Shown piece by piece: positions 1 to 8,077 of a DNA stretch of 39,306 nt (position 1 is its first letter; each line of letters starts with the position of its first letter). The notes below the pieces were generated by a model, which had not been told where the DNA came from, did not search any database, and saw nothing but the letters and a program-made list of their open reading frames with translations. The stretch is taken from assembly GCF_001419745.1 (NCBI RefSeq), contig NZ_LIRJ01000144.1, positions 1-39,306 on the forward strand, in the 5' to 3' direction. The stretch comes from Streptomyces silaceus (GTDB lineage Bacteria > Actinomycetota > Actinomycetes > Streptomycetales > Streptomycetaceae). The position numbers were made by a program, and so were the translations under genes.

Positions 1-22
1 GTCAGATGTGGATCAGAGACAG
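1..22 (+). other. Probable residual Nextera (Tn5) sequencing adapter
   Basis: These bases match the Illumina Nextera read-1 adapter end (GTC followed by the 19-base Tn5 mosaic end) at 20 of 22 positions. Only positions 11 and 14 differ (G for T and C for A). The match starts at the first base of the window and stops exactly where genomic sequence would begin after the mosaic end. I therefore read it as library sequence left at a contig end, not as genome. The adapter sequence is quoted from memory. Confidence 0.8.
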
Positions 23-447
23 CCCCCGAACCCTGCCCCTCGGGGGGCACCCCCTCGGGCTGCATCTCCGGCTGGCTCACCCGGCACTCCCTCTATGAAC
101 GAACTAGCTCTTGCTGACCGACGCGACCGACGCACAGCGCACGACGTACGGCGTATGAGCAGGCGTGACGACCGGTGCGGAGACGCTCGCCGCTCCGGTG
201 CTGAACCGCTGCTGAAACGATCGGTGCTGGTGTGCAGCACTAAGTCCTACCGCCCAATGGGTGGCCATGAGCCCGCTTTCGCGGCTTTTCCGCCCGGAAG
301 AGGTGCTTGATCAGGTATAGGGAGACGCCCGATCTCACTCGAAAGAGTGCTGGAGCGATGGCGCCCCCGACCACGTAGGCTCGTTCCAGGCGGATACCCC
401 GCCCTTCGCAACCGCTCATCGCACCCGTTCGAAACCAGGAGCTGATC
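23..447. other. Gene-free leader upstream of ybaB
   Basis: No convincing gene was found in either strand; the open frames here are low-complexity Arg/Pro/Ala translations without a ribosome binding site. The stretch holds a terminator-like hairpin at 270-289 and presumably the promoter of the ybaB-recR operon. A TATAGG-like element lies near 316-321, but no matching -35 is evident. Confidence 0.5.
270..289 (+). terminator. Weak intrinsic terminator-like hairpin
   Basis: AGCC(C)GC pairs with GCGGCT around a TTTC loop, with one bulged base, and is followed directly by four T residues. This would suit termination of a plus-strand transcript entering from the left. The stem is short, so the call is tentative. 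Confidence 0.35.
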
Positions 448-789
448 GTGATCCCCGGTGGTGGCCAGCCCAACATGCAGCAGCTGCTCCAGCAGGCCCA
501 GAAGATGCAGCAGGACCTCGCGGCGGCCCAGGAGGAACTGGCGCGCACGGAGGTGGACGGCCAGGCGGGCGGCGGCCTCGTCAAGGCGACGGTCACCGGT
601 TCCGGTGAGCTGCGCGGCCTGGTGATCGACCCGAAGGCCGTGGACCCCGAGGACACGGAGACGCTGGCGGACCTGGTCGTCGCGGCCGTTCAGGCGGCGA
701 ACGAGAACGCGCAGACGCTCCAGCAGCAGAAGCTGGGCCCGCTGGCCCAGGGCCTGGGCGGCGGCGGCATGCCGGGCCTTCCCTTCTAA
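448..789 (+). CDS. YbaB/EbfC family nucleoid-associated protein
   Basis: A 113-residue protein of the YbaB/EbfC family. Members are small dimeric DNA-binding proteins that coat the nucleoid. Residues about 8-35 form a Gln-rich helix ([19 protein letters not shown]), followed by the beta region typical of the family ([20 protein letters not shown]) and a second helix; the tail is Gly-rich. The GTG start at 448 has an AGGAG ribosome binding site six bases upstream. recR follows after 75 bases in the same direction, and ybaB-recR adjacency is conserved across bacteria, which supports both calls. The usual upstream partner dnaX is not present in the window. Confidence 0.93.
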   Translation: MIPGGGQPNMQQLLQQAQKMQQDLAAAQEELARTEVDGQAGGGLVKATVTGSGELRGLVIDPKAVDPEDTETLADLVVAAVQAANENAQTLQQQKLGPLAQGLGGGGMPGLPF

Positions 790-864
790 GAAACCCCCCG
801 GCCAACTACCGTACGTAGAAGCTCGGCATCCTCAGGGCCGCAGCACTTCAGGAGAGGCGTTCCG

Positions 865-1464
865 TTGTACGAAGGCGTGGTTCAGGACCTCATCGACGAG
901 TTGGGCAGACTGCCCGGCGTCGGGCCCAAGAGCGCGCAGCGGATCGCCTTCCACGTCCTCCAGGCGGAGCCCACGGACGTGCGCAGGCTCGCGCACGCCC
1001 TCCTTGAGGTGAAGGACAAGGTCCGCTTCTGCGCGACCTGTGGGAACGTCGCGCAGGAAGAGCTCTGCAACATCTGCCGCGACGCGCGCCGCGACCCGTC
1101 GGTGATCTGCGTGGTGGAGGAGCCGAAGGACGTGGTCGCCATCGAGCGGACCCGCGAGTTCCGGGGCCGGTACCACGTCCTGGGCGGCGCCATCAGCCCG
1201 ATCGAGGGCGTGGGCCCGGACGATCTGCGCATACGGGAACTCCTCGCGCGCCTCGCGGACGGCACGGTCACGGAGCTGATCCTCGCCACCGACCCGAACC
1301 TGGAGGGCGAGGCCACGGCGACGTACCTCGCGCGCATGATCAAGCCGATGGGCCTGAAGGTCACCCGCCTGGCCAGCGGACTCCCTGTCGGGGGAGATCT
1401 GGAATACGCGGACGAGGTCACCCTGGGCCGCGCCTTCGAGGGGAGACGACTCCTAGATGTCTGA
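865..1464 (+). CDS. recR: Recombination mediator protein RecR
   Basis: RecR works with RecF and RecO to load RecA on gapped DNA in recombinational repair. The 199-residue product has the normal length and domain order: helix-hairpin-helix near residues 10-30 ([17 protein letters not shown]), a four-cysteine zinc finger (Cys56, Cys59, Cys68, Cys71), a Toprim domain from about residue 80 to 175 including [12 protein letters not shown], and a C-terminal segment with [20 protein letters not shown]. The start is TTG at 865 with AGGAGAG upstream; initiation at TTG is less common but gives the canonical N-terminus. Its stop overlaps the next gene by eight bases, so the two are probably translationally coupled. 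Confidence 0.97.
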   Translation: MYEGVVQDLIDELGRLPGVGPKSAQRIAFHVLQAEPTDVRRLAHALLEVKDKVRFCATCGNVAQEELCNICRDARRDPSVICVVEEPKDVVAIERTREFRGRYHVLGGAISPIEGVGPDDLRIRELLARLADGTVTELILATDPNLEGEATATYLARMIKPMGLKVTRLASGLPVGGDLEYADEVTLGRAFEGRRLLDV

Positions 1465-2116
1465 CGCCACGCTGAACACCGTGACCGACAACCCGGACGA
1501 CTTCGCGGTCCAGATCTCCGATCAGGTCGAGAGCTTCATCGTCTCGGTCAAGGAGGTCGCGAAGGGCGACGAGCCGGACTCGGCGGTCCCCTTCCTCCTC
1601 CTTGAGGTCTCCCAGCTCCTGCTGGCCGGCGGCCGTCTCGGCGCCCACGAGGACATCGTCCCCGAGGAGCGCTACGAGCCGGATCTGGGTCCGGAGGCGG
1701 ACGTGGACGAGCTCAGGGAGCGCCTCGCGGCACTCCTGGACCCGATCGACGTCTACTCCGAGGTCTTCGACCCGTACGAGCCCCGCAAGGCCCCGGTCGC
1801 CCACCGCATCTCGGACGACTTCGCCGACGTGGTCGCGGACCTGGCCCACGGCCTGGCCCACTACCGCGCGGGCCGCACGGTCGAGGCCCTGTGGTGGTGG
1901 CAGTTCTCCTACTTCTCCAACTGGGGCAGCACGGCCTCGGCGGCCCTGCGCGCGCTCCAGTCCCTGGTGGCGCACGTCCGCCTGAACCAGCCCCTGGAGG
2001 ACCTGAACGGCCTCGACACGGACGAGGACCTCACGGAGGACCTCCTCGCGGAGGAGGCCGGCAAGGTGATGGCGGAGGAGATCGCGGGCCCGCTGGGCCT
2101 GCGCACGGTGAAGTAA
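1457..2116 (+). CDS. DUF5063 domain protein of unknown function
   Basis: A 219-residue acidic protein with no signal peptide or membrane segment. It resembles the DUF5063 proteins found directly after recR in streptomycetes. Visible features are an acidic N-terminus ([18 protein letters not shown]), a predicted all-helical core and a Trp/aromatic-rich stretch near residues 145-155 ([13 protein letters not shown]). The ATG at 1457 lies inside the last codons of recR in another frame, giving an eight-base overlap and suggesting coupled translation. A role linked to recombination or DNA metabolism is only guilt by association; no catalytic motif is recognisable. Confidence 0.85.
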   Translation: MSDATLNTVTDNPDDFAVQISDQVESFIVSVKEVAKGDEPDSAVPFLLLEVSQLLLAGGRLGAHEDIVPEERYEPDLGPEADVDELRERLAALLDPIDVYSEVFDPYEPRKAPVAHRISDDFADVVADLAHGLAHYRAGRTVEALWWWQFSYFSNWGSTASAALRALQSLVAHVRLNQPLEDLNGLDTDEDLTEDLLAEEAGKVMAEEIAGPLGLRTVK

Positions 2117-2144
2117 CGGCTGCCTGATGGCGGACGGGCCGGGG

Positions 2145-2621
2145 TCAAGGTCTCCCCTTCCGTGCGGGGTCGGTGGAGTCGGAGTCCACGGTCGACGTAC
2201 GCGAGGACGGCGAGGCAGGGCGTGCGCCGGAATCAAGCGCTGCGTGCAGTTGAGCATCGTCCACGTATGGCGCTGTGGGCGTCGGTTCCGAGTACCACTG
2301 GAGGGGCCACGTGTTGCCGTTCAGGGCCGGTACGCCGATGTACGTCACCGTGTGGCACCCCGCCCCGCCGAAGCGTTGTACGCCCAGCGGCCAGGTGTGG
2401 TCCCTGGCCCTGCCCGGGGCCAGCAGGAAGTACATCCAGCGGAAGCCCGTCGCCTCGCAGATGACGGGGCCGGCGTCACCGTCCGTCGCCTCGATGAGGG
2501 CGGCGGCGACCTGTTCCCCTCGTACGCCCTGGATGCGTAGCGCGTCGAAGTGGACACCGGATACGCGGAGTTGGTGGCCCGCCACCGGGACCCACTCCGG
2601 CCAGTGAATTGCGTTCGTCAT
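2145..2621 (-). CDS. Small hypothetical protein beside Xre/DUF397 genes
   Basis: A 158-residue protein I do not recognise as a named family. Similar small proteins (Trp/Pro-rich N-terminus, central GPVICEATGFRWMYFLLAPG-type strand, then an aromatic WPLQWYSEPTPTAPYVDD segment) recur, as far as I recall, next to Xre-DUF397 gene pairs in Streptomyces. The last 25 or so residues are Ser/Thr/Arg-rich and probably disordered. It is transcribed divergently from the truncated regulator at 2689 and convergently with the DUF5063 gene, 28 bases away. The ATG at 2621 lacks a clear ribosome binding site. No membrane segment or catalytic motif is visible. Confidence 0.6.
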   Translation of the reverse strand: MTNAIHWPEWVPVAGHQLRVSGVHFDALRIQGVRGEQVAAALIEATDGDAGPVICEATGFRWMYFLLAPGRARDHTWPLGVQRFGGAGCHTVTYIGVPALNGNTWPLQWYSEPTPTAPYVDDAQLHAALDSGARPASPSSRTSTVDSDSTDPARKGRP

Positions 2622-2688
2622 GGCTACAGGGTGGCGAGTGCGGGGTTACGCTCGGTAGTGACTCAGGGGGTAGCAGCAGGCGATCATC

Positions 2689-3192
2689 GTGTGGTGGTAC
2701 GAGGCGCTCCTGATCCCCGGTCCGTTGCAGACGGAGGCGTACGCTCGCGGGTTGATCGGCAGTCACATCCCGCTGCTCGACGAGGAGATCATCGACGAAC
2801 GCGTCGCGGCGCGGTTGGAGAGGCAGGAGATCCATACCCGCAGGCCGTTGGTGGCGTGCAGCTACGTGCTGTACGAAGCAGCGCTGCGCAGCCCCTACGT
2901 CGACAAAGAGCAGCAGCTGCAGCTCCTGGAGGTCGGCAAGAGGCACAACGTGTCCATCCAGGTACTGCCGTTCAGCCAGGCCATGACTGCTGCCCTTCAC
3001 GGTGCGATGGCGTTGCTGGAGACTCGCGACCACGAACGCCTTGCGTATACCGAGGCTCCTTCGACAAGCCAACTGACCGCCGATCCACAGGTAGTGAGCG
3101 CTCAGACCGAACGACTTAGCATGATCCGCAGCATGGCCCTCGACCCTGAAGAGTCGGCGCGCTTCATCGAGCGGATGGCGGAGGACCTATGA
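2689..3192 (+). pseudogene. Xre-family regulator reduced to its DUF5753 domain (HTH lost)
   Basis: The 167-residue frame is a DUF5753 ligand-binding-type domain: it begins WWYEALLIPGPLQTEAYARG, has the central RQEIHTRRPLVACSYVLYEAALR and LLEVGKRHNVSIQVLPF segments, and ends ESARFIERMAEDL. In intact Streptomyces regulators this domain follows an N-terminal Xre helix-turn-helix of roughly 100 residues. Here a TAG stop lies in frame at 2671-2673, six codons before the GTG, and no HTH is coded upstream in any frame. The 5' third has therefore been lost, probably by a deletion joining the upstream divergent promoter region to mid-gene. Its stop overlaps the DUF397 start (ATGA), as in intact pairs. 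Residual expression without DNA binding is possible. Confidence 0.75.
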
Positions 3193-3440
3193 GCGACGAG
3201 CTGAAGTGGTTCAAGTCGAGCTATAGCGACGGCGAGGGGGGTGCCTGCCTGGAAGTCGCCCTGGACTGGCGCAAGTCCACGTACAGCGATGAAGAAGGCG
3301 CCAACTGCCTAGAGATGGCCGCCTGCACCACCCTCGCCGCCCTCCACATCCACGACTCAAAACTCCCCGCAAGCCCCGAGATCACCGTCACCGCCCCCGC
3401 GTGGTCCGCCTTCATCGCCGCAGTTCAGCCCGGAGCTTGA
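3189..3440 (+). CDS. DUF397 protein with two tandem motifs
   Basis: An 83-residue DUF397 protein. DUF397 proteins in streptomycetes are small partners of Xre-DUF5753 regulators and act in developmental control and stress. Two copies of the signature occur: LKWFKSSYSDGEGGACLEVA (residues about 5-24) and LDWRKSTYSDEEGANCLEMA (about 26-45). The usual C-terminal half (LHIHDSKLP...ITVTAPAWSAFIAAV) follows once. Duplication of the first half is a common variant. The ATG overlaps the stop of the truncated regulator, so the pair was one operon. With the partner's DNA-binding domain missing, this gene may be an orphan. Confidence 0.85.
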   Translation: MSDELKWFKSSYSDGEGGACLEVALDWRKSTYSDEEGANCLEMAACTTLAALHIHDSKLPASPEITVTAPAWSAFIAAVQPGA

Positions 3441-3465
3441 GCCCCGGCACCCGAGCTCTTTCCTG

Positions 3466-3545
3466 GGTTGGGTTGGTCGGTGAAAAGAACCCAACCAACC
3501 TGCCCAAAAGGGGAGTTGAGGATTCCGTCACCCTCAAGGGTGACG
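3466..3545 (+). terminator. Two hairpins downstream of the DUF397 gene
   Basis: GGTTGGGTT (3466-3474) pairs perfectly with AACCCAACC (3488-3496). A second, tighter hairpin has CGTCACCC (3526-3533) and GGGTGACG (3538-3545) around a TCAA loop. Neither has a strong T run. Together they probably end the DUF5753/DUF397 transcript. Confidence 0.5.
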
Positions 3546-3602
3546 TTCCGTAGTCAGCTTGCGCCGGAACGTAAAGCCGCTCTAGGTTCGCGGCAATAGA
3601 AC

Positions 3603-3638
3603 GGCCTCGGTCGGTGCGCCAACACCGGTTCCGAGGCC
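3603..3638. promoter_or_regulatory. Long inverted repeat upstream of the winged-helix gene
   Basis: GGCCTCGG at 3603-3610 pairs with CCGAGGCC at 3631-3638, and inside it CGGTG pairs with CACCG around a CGCCAA loop. The structure ends 31 bases before the GTG start at 3670. It could be a second terminator, a 5' untranslated hairpin or an operator for the downstream DNA-binding protein. Sequence alone does not decide. Confidence 0.4.
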
Positions 3639-3669
3639 TAGTCCTACGGATCGAATACGAGGTTCGACC

Positions 3670-4677
3670 GTGGCTTACTGCCACCCTAATGCCGTCCTGC
3701 CCTCCCCGTCCCACCCCATGGCCAAAACGGGTTACGGGAAACGTCTCGCGGATGACGAAGAACCGCACGGAGAAGCCGACTTCGCACATCTGATCCCCCG
3801 CGACGCCGCAATCGCGACGTTCGTGGACCACCTCTCCGACGGTGCCGCGATGGGTCACAAAGACATCGCCGCCGCGCACCCCCTCTACGGCCAGCAGGCA
3901 GTCCGTACATCCCTGCGCCGCCTGACCGAGGCCGGTCACCTGCGCTGGATCAAGGAACACATCACCGTCGAGGACAACTCGATGCGGTGGGTGACCAGGA
4001 CGTACTGGTCGCGGGAGCCCAAGTCTCCCGAGTGGTGGGCGGAGTTCGTGCGGGCGCGGCACGGGCGTGATGTGACCGACGCCTACCAGCCGGGCCTGGC
4101 CAGGACGTCCGAGCCGGAGCCCGAGCCGGAGCCGGAGCGGACGGCGCCCCCGGAGCCCGAGCCCAGCGCAGCCCACCGCACCCTCGCCCAACTCCGCACC
4201 GCCGACCGCCGCATGGCCCTCTCCGAGGCGGAGTGCAAACAGCTGGAGCCCCGCGCAGCGGAATGGCTGGCCAGGGGCGCGACCCCGCAGGACCTCACGC
4301 GCGCCCTCACCGAAGGGCTGCCGCCCACCGTCACCAACCCGGGCGGCCTCGCCCGGAACCGACTGGAGAGCAAGATGCCGCCGAAACCCCCCGCGAAGAC
4401 CCGCGCTCGTGCCCGTGTCACCCGCGCGGTCCTCGTCTGCGGGCTCTGCGAGGAGCCCGAGACCACGACGGAGCTGATCAACGGGATCTGCGCCGACTGC
4501 CACGCCGAGTGCGATGCGTTCGAGGCGGAGGAGGCCCGCCGGGGCGTCCCGATCGGATACGTCCCCGACACGTTCCTGGCGCGCCCGCGGCAGGCATCCC
4601 CCGTGGTGGACGTGACCGAGCGGGTCGCGGAGCTGCGGCGCGCCGCCGGGCTGCCGACGGGGCGTGGCGCCGTATGA
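3670..4677 (+). CDS. MarR-like winged-helix protein with C-terminal zinc ribbon
   Basis: A 335-residue protein. Residues about 45-115 look like a winged helix of the kind annotated MarR-like in streptomycetes (IATFVDHLSDGAAMGHKDIAAAHPLYGQQ followed by LRRLTEAGHLRWIKEH and a beta wing). An acidic Pro-Glu linker (about 147-166) follows. Then come a helical segment and a C-terminal zinc ribbon with Cys257, Cys260, Cys274 and Cys277. The combination suggests a DNA-binding protein; target unknown. The GTG at 3670 has GAGG seven bases upstream; an ATG at codon 17 is an alternative but lacks a ribosome binding site. The stop overlaps an ATG in the frame of the next gene. Confidence 0.7.
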   Translation: MAYCHPNAVLPSPSHPMAKTGYGKRLADDEEPHGEADFAHLIPRDAAIATFVDHLSDGAAMGHKDIAAAHPLYGQQAVRTSLRRLTEAGHLRWIKEHITVEDNSMRWVTRTYWSREPKSPEWWAEFVRARHGRDVTDAYQPGLARTSEPEPEPEPERTAPPEPEPSAAHRTLAQLRTADRRMALSEAECKQLEPRAAEWLARGATPQDLTRALTEGLPPTVTNPGGLARNRLESKMPPKPPAKTRARARVTRAVLVCGLCEEPETTTELINGICADCHAECDAFEAEEARRGVPIGYVPDTFLARPRQASPVVDVTERVAELRRAAGLPTGRGAV

Positions 4678-4727
4678 GCGTGCAGGACGTGCCGGTCCGG
4701 GCACGATGGAGTCAAGGAGGCGATTCC

Positions 4728-5243
4728 ATGACCCCCAGCACCGAAGAGCGCCCGCAGATGTCCGTCGAGGACTTCGAGGAACTCGTCCGCAGGGCCCCGG
4801 AGACCGTGCGCAACAAGCTCGAATTCCTCGGCGGGAAGCTGTGCGTCAGGCATGGCCCGATCGATGTCGAGGACTTCGAGGAACTTGCCCACGTGGCGCC
4901 CGAGACGGTGGCGCTCGAATTCGTCGACGGAAGGCTGGAGGTCAAGCCTGTGCCGGACGGTGACCACGGAGAAATCATCATGTGGTTGCTCCGGCAGTGC
5001 ATGCAGCAGCGCTCAGAGCTCGGCCTGTACCCCGAGCAGGGGTTGGTCATCCCGGGCTACCGCGCAGGCATCCCCGTCTACCTCCTCGTCGACCGCGACA
5101 ACGACACCCTCACTGTGTTTAGCGACCCGCACGACGGCGACTACCGGCAGAGCCCTTCGCACGCGTACGGCGCCACTGTCACGCTCCCCGCTCCCGTCGC
5201 CATCACCCTGCACACCGAGAAGCTCAAGGACTACGCCCACTGA
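4728..5243 (+). pseudogene. Uma2/DUF820 nuclease-like gene, duplicated N-terminus and missing core
   Basis: The 171-residue product carries the ends of a Uma2 (DUF820) protein, a PD-(D/E)XK nuclease-like family abundant in streptomycetes. Present are VEDFEELAHVAPETVALEFVDG, the VPDGDHGEIIMWLLRQCMQ helix, and the tail IPVYLLVDRDNDTL...LKDYAH. Between Tyr111 and Ile115 the reading jumps straight from the YPEQGL region to IPVYLL. Family members normally have about 60 more residues there, including the acidic catalytic residues and the E-x-K region. The N-terminus is also partly duplicated: residues 11-38 and 45-72 both start with a VEDFEEL block. The start at 4728 has a perfect AAGGAGG; an ATG at 4674 overlapping the previous stop is less likely. 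Frame is intact but nuclease activity is unlikely. Confidence 0.65.
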
Positions 5244-5383
5244 GGGCACCGCCAGAACCTGTGACCCGCCCCACTTTCCGGAGTGCCACGCTCCGAAGCG
5301 GGCATGTGACGGTCTGAGCGGCCGGAACGTACGACCCGAAGAGCGGGGGCGTATGCCCGTGGTGATCATTGCGTGAGCGGGAC

Positions 5384-5400
5384 ATCTCACGATGTGATAT
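5384..5400. promoter_or_regulatory. Palindromic candidate operator upstream of ask
   Basis: ATCTCAC and GTGATAT flank a GAT centre, with six of seven arm positions complementary (inner TCAC/GTGA perfect). It lies about 26 bases before a plausible -10 element (TAGACT, 5427-5432) and 69 bases before the ask start, overlapping or just upstream of the -35 region. A regulator of aspartate-family amino acid synthesis is a reasonable guess, not shown. Confidence 0.4.
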
Positions 5401-5468
5401 TGGCGGGGCGGATTTCGGCCGCTCGTTAGACTGAGCCGACCGCACAACGGATTGAGCGAGGAGCGCAC

Positions 5469-6746
5469 GTGAGCCTTGTCGTGCAGAAGTACGGAGGCTC
5501 CTCCGTAGCCGATGCCGAGGGCATCAAGCGGGTCGCCAAGAGGATTGTCGACGCCAAGAAGAACGGCCATCAGGTCGTTGTCGTGGTGTCCGCCATGGGC
5601 GACACGACGGATGAGTTGATCGATCTTGCCGGGCAGGTATCCCCGATTCCCGCCGGGCGCGAATTCGACATGCTGCTGACCGCTGGTGAGCGCATCTCCA
5701 TGGCCCTGCTGGCCATGGCGATCAAAAACCTGGGCCACGAGGCCCAGTCGTTCACGGGCAGCCAGGCCGGCGTCATCACCGACTCCGTCCACAACAAAGC
5801 GCGGATCATCGACGTGACCCCCGGCCGCATCCGGGCCTCGATCGACGAGGGCAACATCGCCATCGTCGCCGGGTTCCAGGGCGTGAGCCAGGAGGGCAAG
5901 AACATCACCACGCTCGGTCGTGGTGGGTCCGACACGACCGCCGTCGCCCTCGCCGCCGCGCTCGACGCCGAGGTCTGCGAGATCTACACCGACGTCGACG
6001 GCGTCTTCACGGCCGACCCGCGGGTCGTCAAGAAGGCGCGGAAGATCGACTGGATCTCGTTCGAGGACATGCTGGAGCTCGCGAGCTCCGGGTCCAAGGT
6101 GCTGCTCCACCGCTGTGTGGAGTACGCGCGCCGCTACAACATCCCGATCCACGTCCGGTCGTCCTTCAGCGGACTGCAGGGCACGTGGGTCAGCAATGAG
6201 CCGATTGAGCAAGGGGACCGCACGGTGGAGCAGGCCATCATCTCCGGTGTCGCGCACGACACCTCGGAGGCCAAGATCACGGTCGTCGGCGTCCCGGACA
6301 AGCCGGGCGAGGCCGCCTCGATCTTCCGCGCCATCGCGGACGCCGAGGTCAACATCGACATGGTCGTGCAGAACGTGTCGGCCGCCTCGACGGGCCTGAC
6401 CGACATCTCCTTCACGCTCCCCAAGGCCGAGGGCCGCAAGGCCATCGACGCCCTGGAGAAGACCCGGTCGTCCGTCGGCTTCGACTCGCTGCGCTACGAC
6501 GACCAGATCGCCAAGATCTCGCTGGTCGGCGCCGGTATGAAGACGAACCCGGGCGTCACCGCGACCTTCTTCGAGGCGCTCAGCGACGCCGGCGTGAACA
6601 TCGAGCTGATCTCGACCTCCGAGATCCGCATCTCGGTCGTCACGCGCGCCGACGACGTGAACGAGGCCGTGCGTGCGGTGCACACCGCCTTCGGACTCGA
6701 CTCCGACACGGACGAGGCCGTGGTCTATGGAGGCACCGGCCGATGA
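5469..6746 (+). CDS. ask: Aspartate kinase (alpha subunit)
   Basis: Aspartokinase phosphorylates aspartate, the first step to lysine, methionine, threonine and diaminopimelate. The 425-residue protein has the nucleotide-binding KYGGSS motif (residues 7-12), TAGE (71-74), the [12 protein letters not shown] signature (148-159) and two C-terminal ACT domains, one from about 265 ([31 protein letters not shown]) and one from about 345 ([33 protein letters not shown]). These are the lysine/threonine feedback sites in this class. GTG at 5469 is preceded by GAGGAG. The gene overlaps asd by four bases (ATGA), forming the classic actinobacterial ask-asd operon. Confidence 0.97.
   Translation: MSLVVQKYGGSSVADAEGIKRVAKRIVDAKKNGHQVVVVVSAMGDTTDELIDLAGQVSPIPAGREFDMLLTAGERISMALLAMAIKNLGHEAQSFTGSQAGVITDSVHNKARIIDVTPGRIRASIDEGNIAIVAGFQGVSQEGKNITTLGRGGSDTTAVALAAALDAEVCEIYTDVDGVFTADPRVVKKARKIDWISFEDMLELASSGSKVLLHRCVEYARRYNIPIHVRSSFSGLQGTWVSNEPIEQGDRTVEQAIISGVAHDTSEAKITVVGVPDKPGEAASIFRAIADAEVNIDMVVQNVSAASTGLTDISFTLPKAEGRKAIDALEKTRSSVGFDSLRYDDQIAKISLVGAGMKTNPGVTATFFEALSDAGVNIELISTSEIRISVVTRADDVNEAVRAVHTAFGLDSDTDEAVVYGGTGR
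6225..6746 (+). CDS. Putative in-frame internal start: aspartokinase beta subunit
   Basis: In corynebacteria and relatives the aspartokinase gene encodes a second, shorter beta subunit from an internal in-frame start, giving an alpha2-beta2 enzyme whose ACT domains bind effectors. Here a GTG at codon 253 begins [23 protein letters not shown], exactly where the known beta subunits begin. It is preceded by AAGGGG at 6211-6216, an eight-base spacing. The product would be 173 residues containing both ACT domains. The site is seen directly; that it is used here is inferred from the family. Confidence 0.65.
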   Translation: MEQAIISGVAHDTSEAKITVVGVPDKPGEAASIFRAIADAEVNIDMVVQNVSAASTGLTDISFTLPKAEGRKAIDALEKTRSSVGFDSLRYDDQIAKISLVGAGMKTNPGVTATFFEALSDAGVNIELISTSEIRISVVTRADDVNEAVRAVHTAFGLDSDTDEAVVYGGTGR

Positions 6747-7801
6747 GCCGCAAGCCGACGCTCGCGGTCGTCGGAGCGACCGGGGCGGTCGGCACGGTGA
6801 TGCTCCAGATCCTGTCGCAGCACGCCGACATCTGGGGCGAGATCCGACTCGTGGCCTCACCGCGCTCGGCCGGCCGCAAGCTGGCCGTGCGCGGTGAGGA
6901 GATCGAGGTCCTGGCCCTGGACGAAGCCGTCTTCGACGGGGTCGACGTCGCCATGTTCGACGTGCCCGACGAGGTGTCGGCGCAGTGGGCGCCGGTCGCC
7001 GCCGCCAAGGGCGTCGTCGTGGTCGACAACTCCGCCGCCTTCCGCATGGACCCGGACGTCCCGCTGGTCGTGCCGGAGGTCAACCCGCACGCCGCGCGCG
7101 TACGGCCGCGCGGCATCGTCGCCAACCCGAACTGCACGACGCTCTCGATGATCGTGGCCGTCGGCGCGCTGCACGCCGAGTTCGGGCTGCGCGAGCTGAT
7201 CGTCTCCTCGTACCAGGCCGTGAGCGGGGCCGGGCGCGACGGCGTGGAGACGCTGCGGCGCCAGCTGGAGCTGGTCGCGGGCAGCGAGCTGGGCACCAGC
7301 CCCGGCGACGTGCGCCGGGCCGTCGGCGACGACACCGGGCCCTTCCCGGAGCCCGTGGCGCTGAACGTGGTGCCGTGGGCCGGGTCACTCAAGGACGACG
7401 GCTGGTCGTCCGAGGAGATGAAGGTGCGCGACGAGTCGCGGAAGATCCTCGGGCTGCCGGGGCTGCGCGTCGCCGCCACCTGTGTGCGGGTCCCCGTCGT
7501 GACCACGCACTCCCTGACCGTCCACGCCCGCTTCGAGGACGAGGTCACCGTGGACCGCGCGCGCGAGATCCTCGCGACCGCGCCCGGTGTCGTCCTCTTC
7601 GACAACCCGGCCGCGGGGGAGTTCCCCACGCCCGCCGACGTCGTGGGCACGGATCCGACCTGGGTCGGGCGCGTCCGTAGGGCGCTGGACGATCCGACGG
7701 CCCTTGAGCTCTTCGTGTGCGGGGACAACCTGCGCAAGGGAGCCGCGCTGAACACCGCGCAGATCGCCGAGCTGGTGGCCGGGGAGCTGACGGGCGGCTG
7801 A
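6743..7801 (+). CDS. asd: Aspartate-semialdehyde dehydrogenase
   Basis: This NADPH-dependent enzyme reduces aspartyl phosphate to aspartate semialdehyde, the step after aspartokinase. The 352-residue product starts with a Rossmann GATGAVG motif (residues 11-17). It contains the VDNSAAFR segment, the catalytic Cys131 in [12 protein letters not shown], and the [17 protein letters not shown] and [18 protein letters not shown] regions typical of the family. ATG at 6743 overlaps the ask stop, so the two are translationally coupled. A GC-rich hairpin follows the gene. Confidence 0.96.
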   Translation: MSRKPTLAVVGATGAVGTVMLQILSQHADIWGEIRLVASPRSAGRKLAVRGEEIEVLALDEAVFDGVDVAMFDVPDEVSAQWAPVAAAKGVVVVDNSAAFRMDPDVPLVVPEVNPHAARVRPRGIVANPNCTTLSMIVAVGALHAEFGLRELIVSSYQAVSGAGRDGVETLRRQLELVAGSELGTSPGDVRRAVGDDTGPFPEPVALNVVPWAGSLKDDGWSSEEMKVRDESRKILGLPGLRVAATCVRVPVVTTHSLTVHARFEDEVTVDRAREILATAPGVVLFDNPAAGEFPTPADVVGTDPTWVGRVRRALDDPTALELFVCGDNLRKGAALNTAQIAELVAGELTGG

Positions 7802-7811
7802 GCCGATGGCC

Positions 7812-7842
7812 GGCCGGTGCCGAAGAGCGGCCGGGACCGGCC
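7812..7842 (+). terminator. Possible terminator after asd
   Basis: GGCCGGT (7812-7818) is complementary to ACCGGCC (7836-7842), with a 17-base loop, shortly after the asd stop. There is no T run, as is usual in streptomycetes. Tentative. Confidence 0.35.
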
Positions 7843-7855
7843 CCCGTGGGTGATG

Positions 7856-7871
7856 ATTGGTATGGACCACC
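7856..7871. promoter_or_regulatory. DasR-responsive-element-like palindrome
   Basis: The 16 bases beginning ATTGGTATGG contain exact TGGT and ACCA arms spaced by four bases, as in dre sites bound by the GlcNAc-responsive GntR regulator DasR (core TGGTCTAGACCA). About 12 of 16 positions fit the consensus as I remember it; the central CTAG is replaced. It lies about 330 bases upstream of the sigma factor gene. Possibly coincidental. Confidence 0.3.
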
Positions 7872-7980
7872 CCCGGCCGGAGTCCTTTGTGGGATCTGTG
7901 TAAGTTCTGTGTCCAACTTGGTGGCCAGGGAGCCTTGAACTGGACCATCTCCGCGTTCGAAGATTCCCGTTCCGATCACT

Positions 7981-8009
7981 GGAACCGGCGCGGACGTGGG
8001 GGCGTCTTT
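7981..8009 (+). promoter_or_regulatory. Candidate ECF-type promoter upstream of the sigma factor
   Basis: GGAAC at 7981-7985 is followed after 18 bases by GTCTTT at 8004-8009. This layout matches promoters read by streptomycete ECF sigma factors (GGAAC -35 and GTC/TCT -10). Since the next gene encodes such a factor, autoregulation is plausible. The transcript would carry a leader of about 165 bases with a short upstream frame at 8078. Confidence 0.4.
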
Positions 8010-8077
8010 AGCGGTCGCCCTTCAGGGGTGGCCCAAGCGCCGCAAGTAAATGGGGCATAGGGGAAGAGCTGGTACGC

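Noticed and set aside
8..310. Open frame of 100 codons at the left end
   Set aside because: It begins inside the adapter-like sequence, has no ribosome binding site and reads as Arg/Pro/Ala low complexity.
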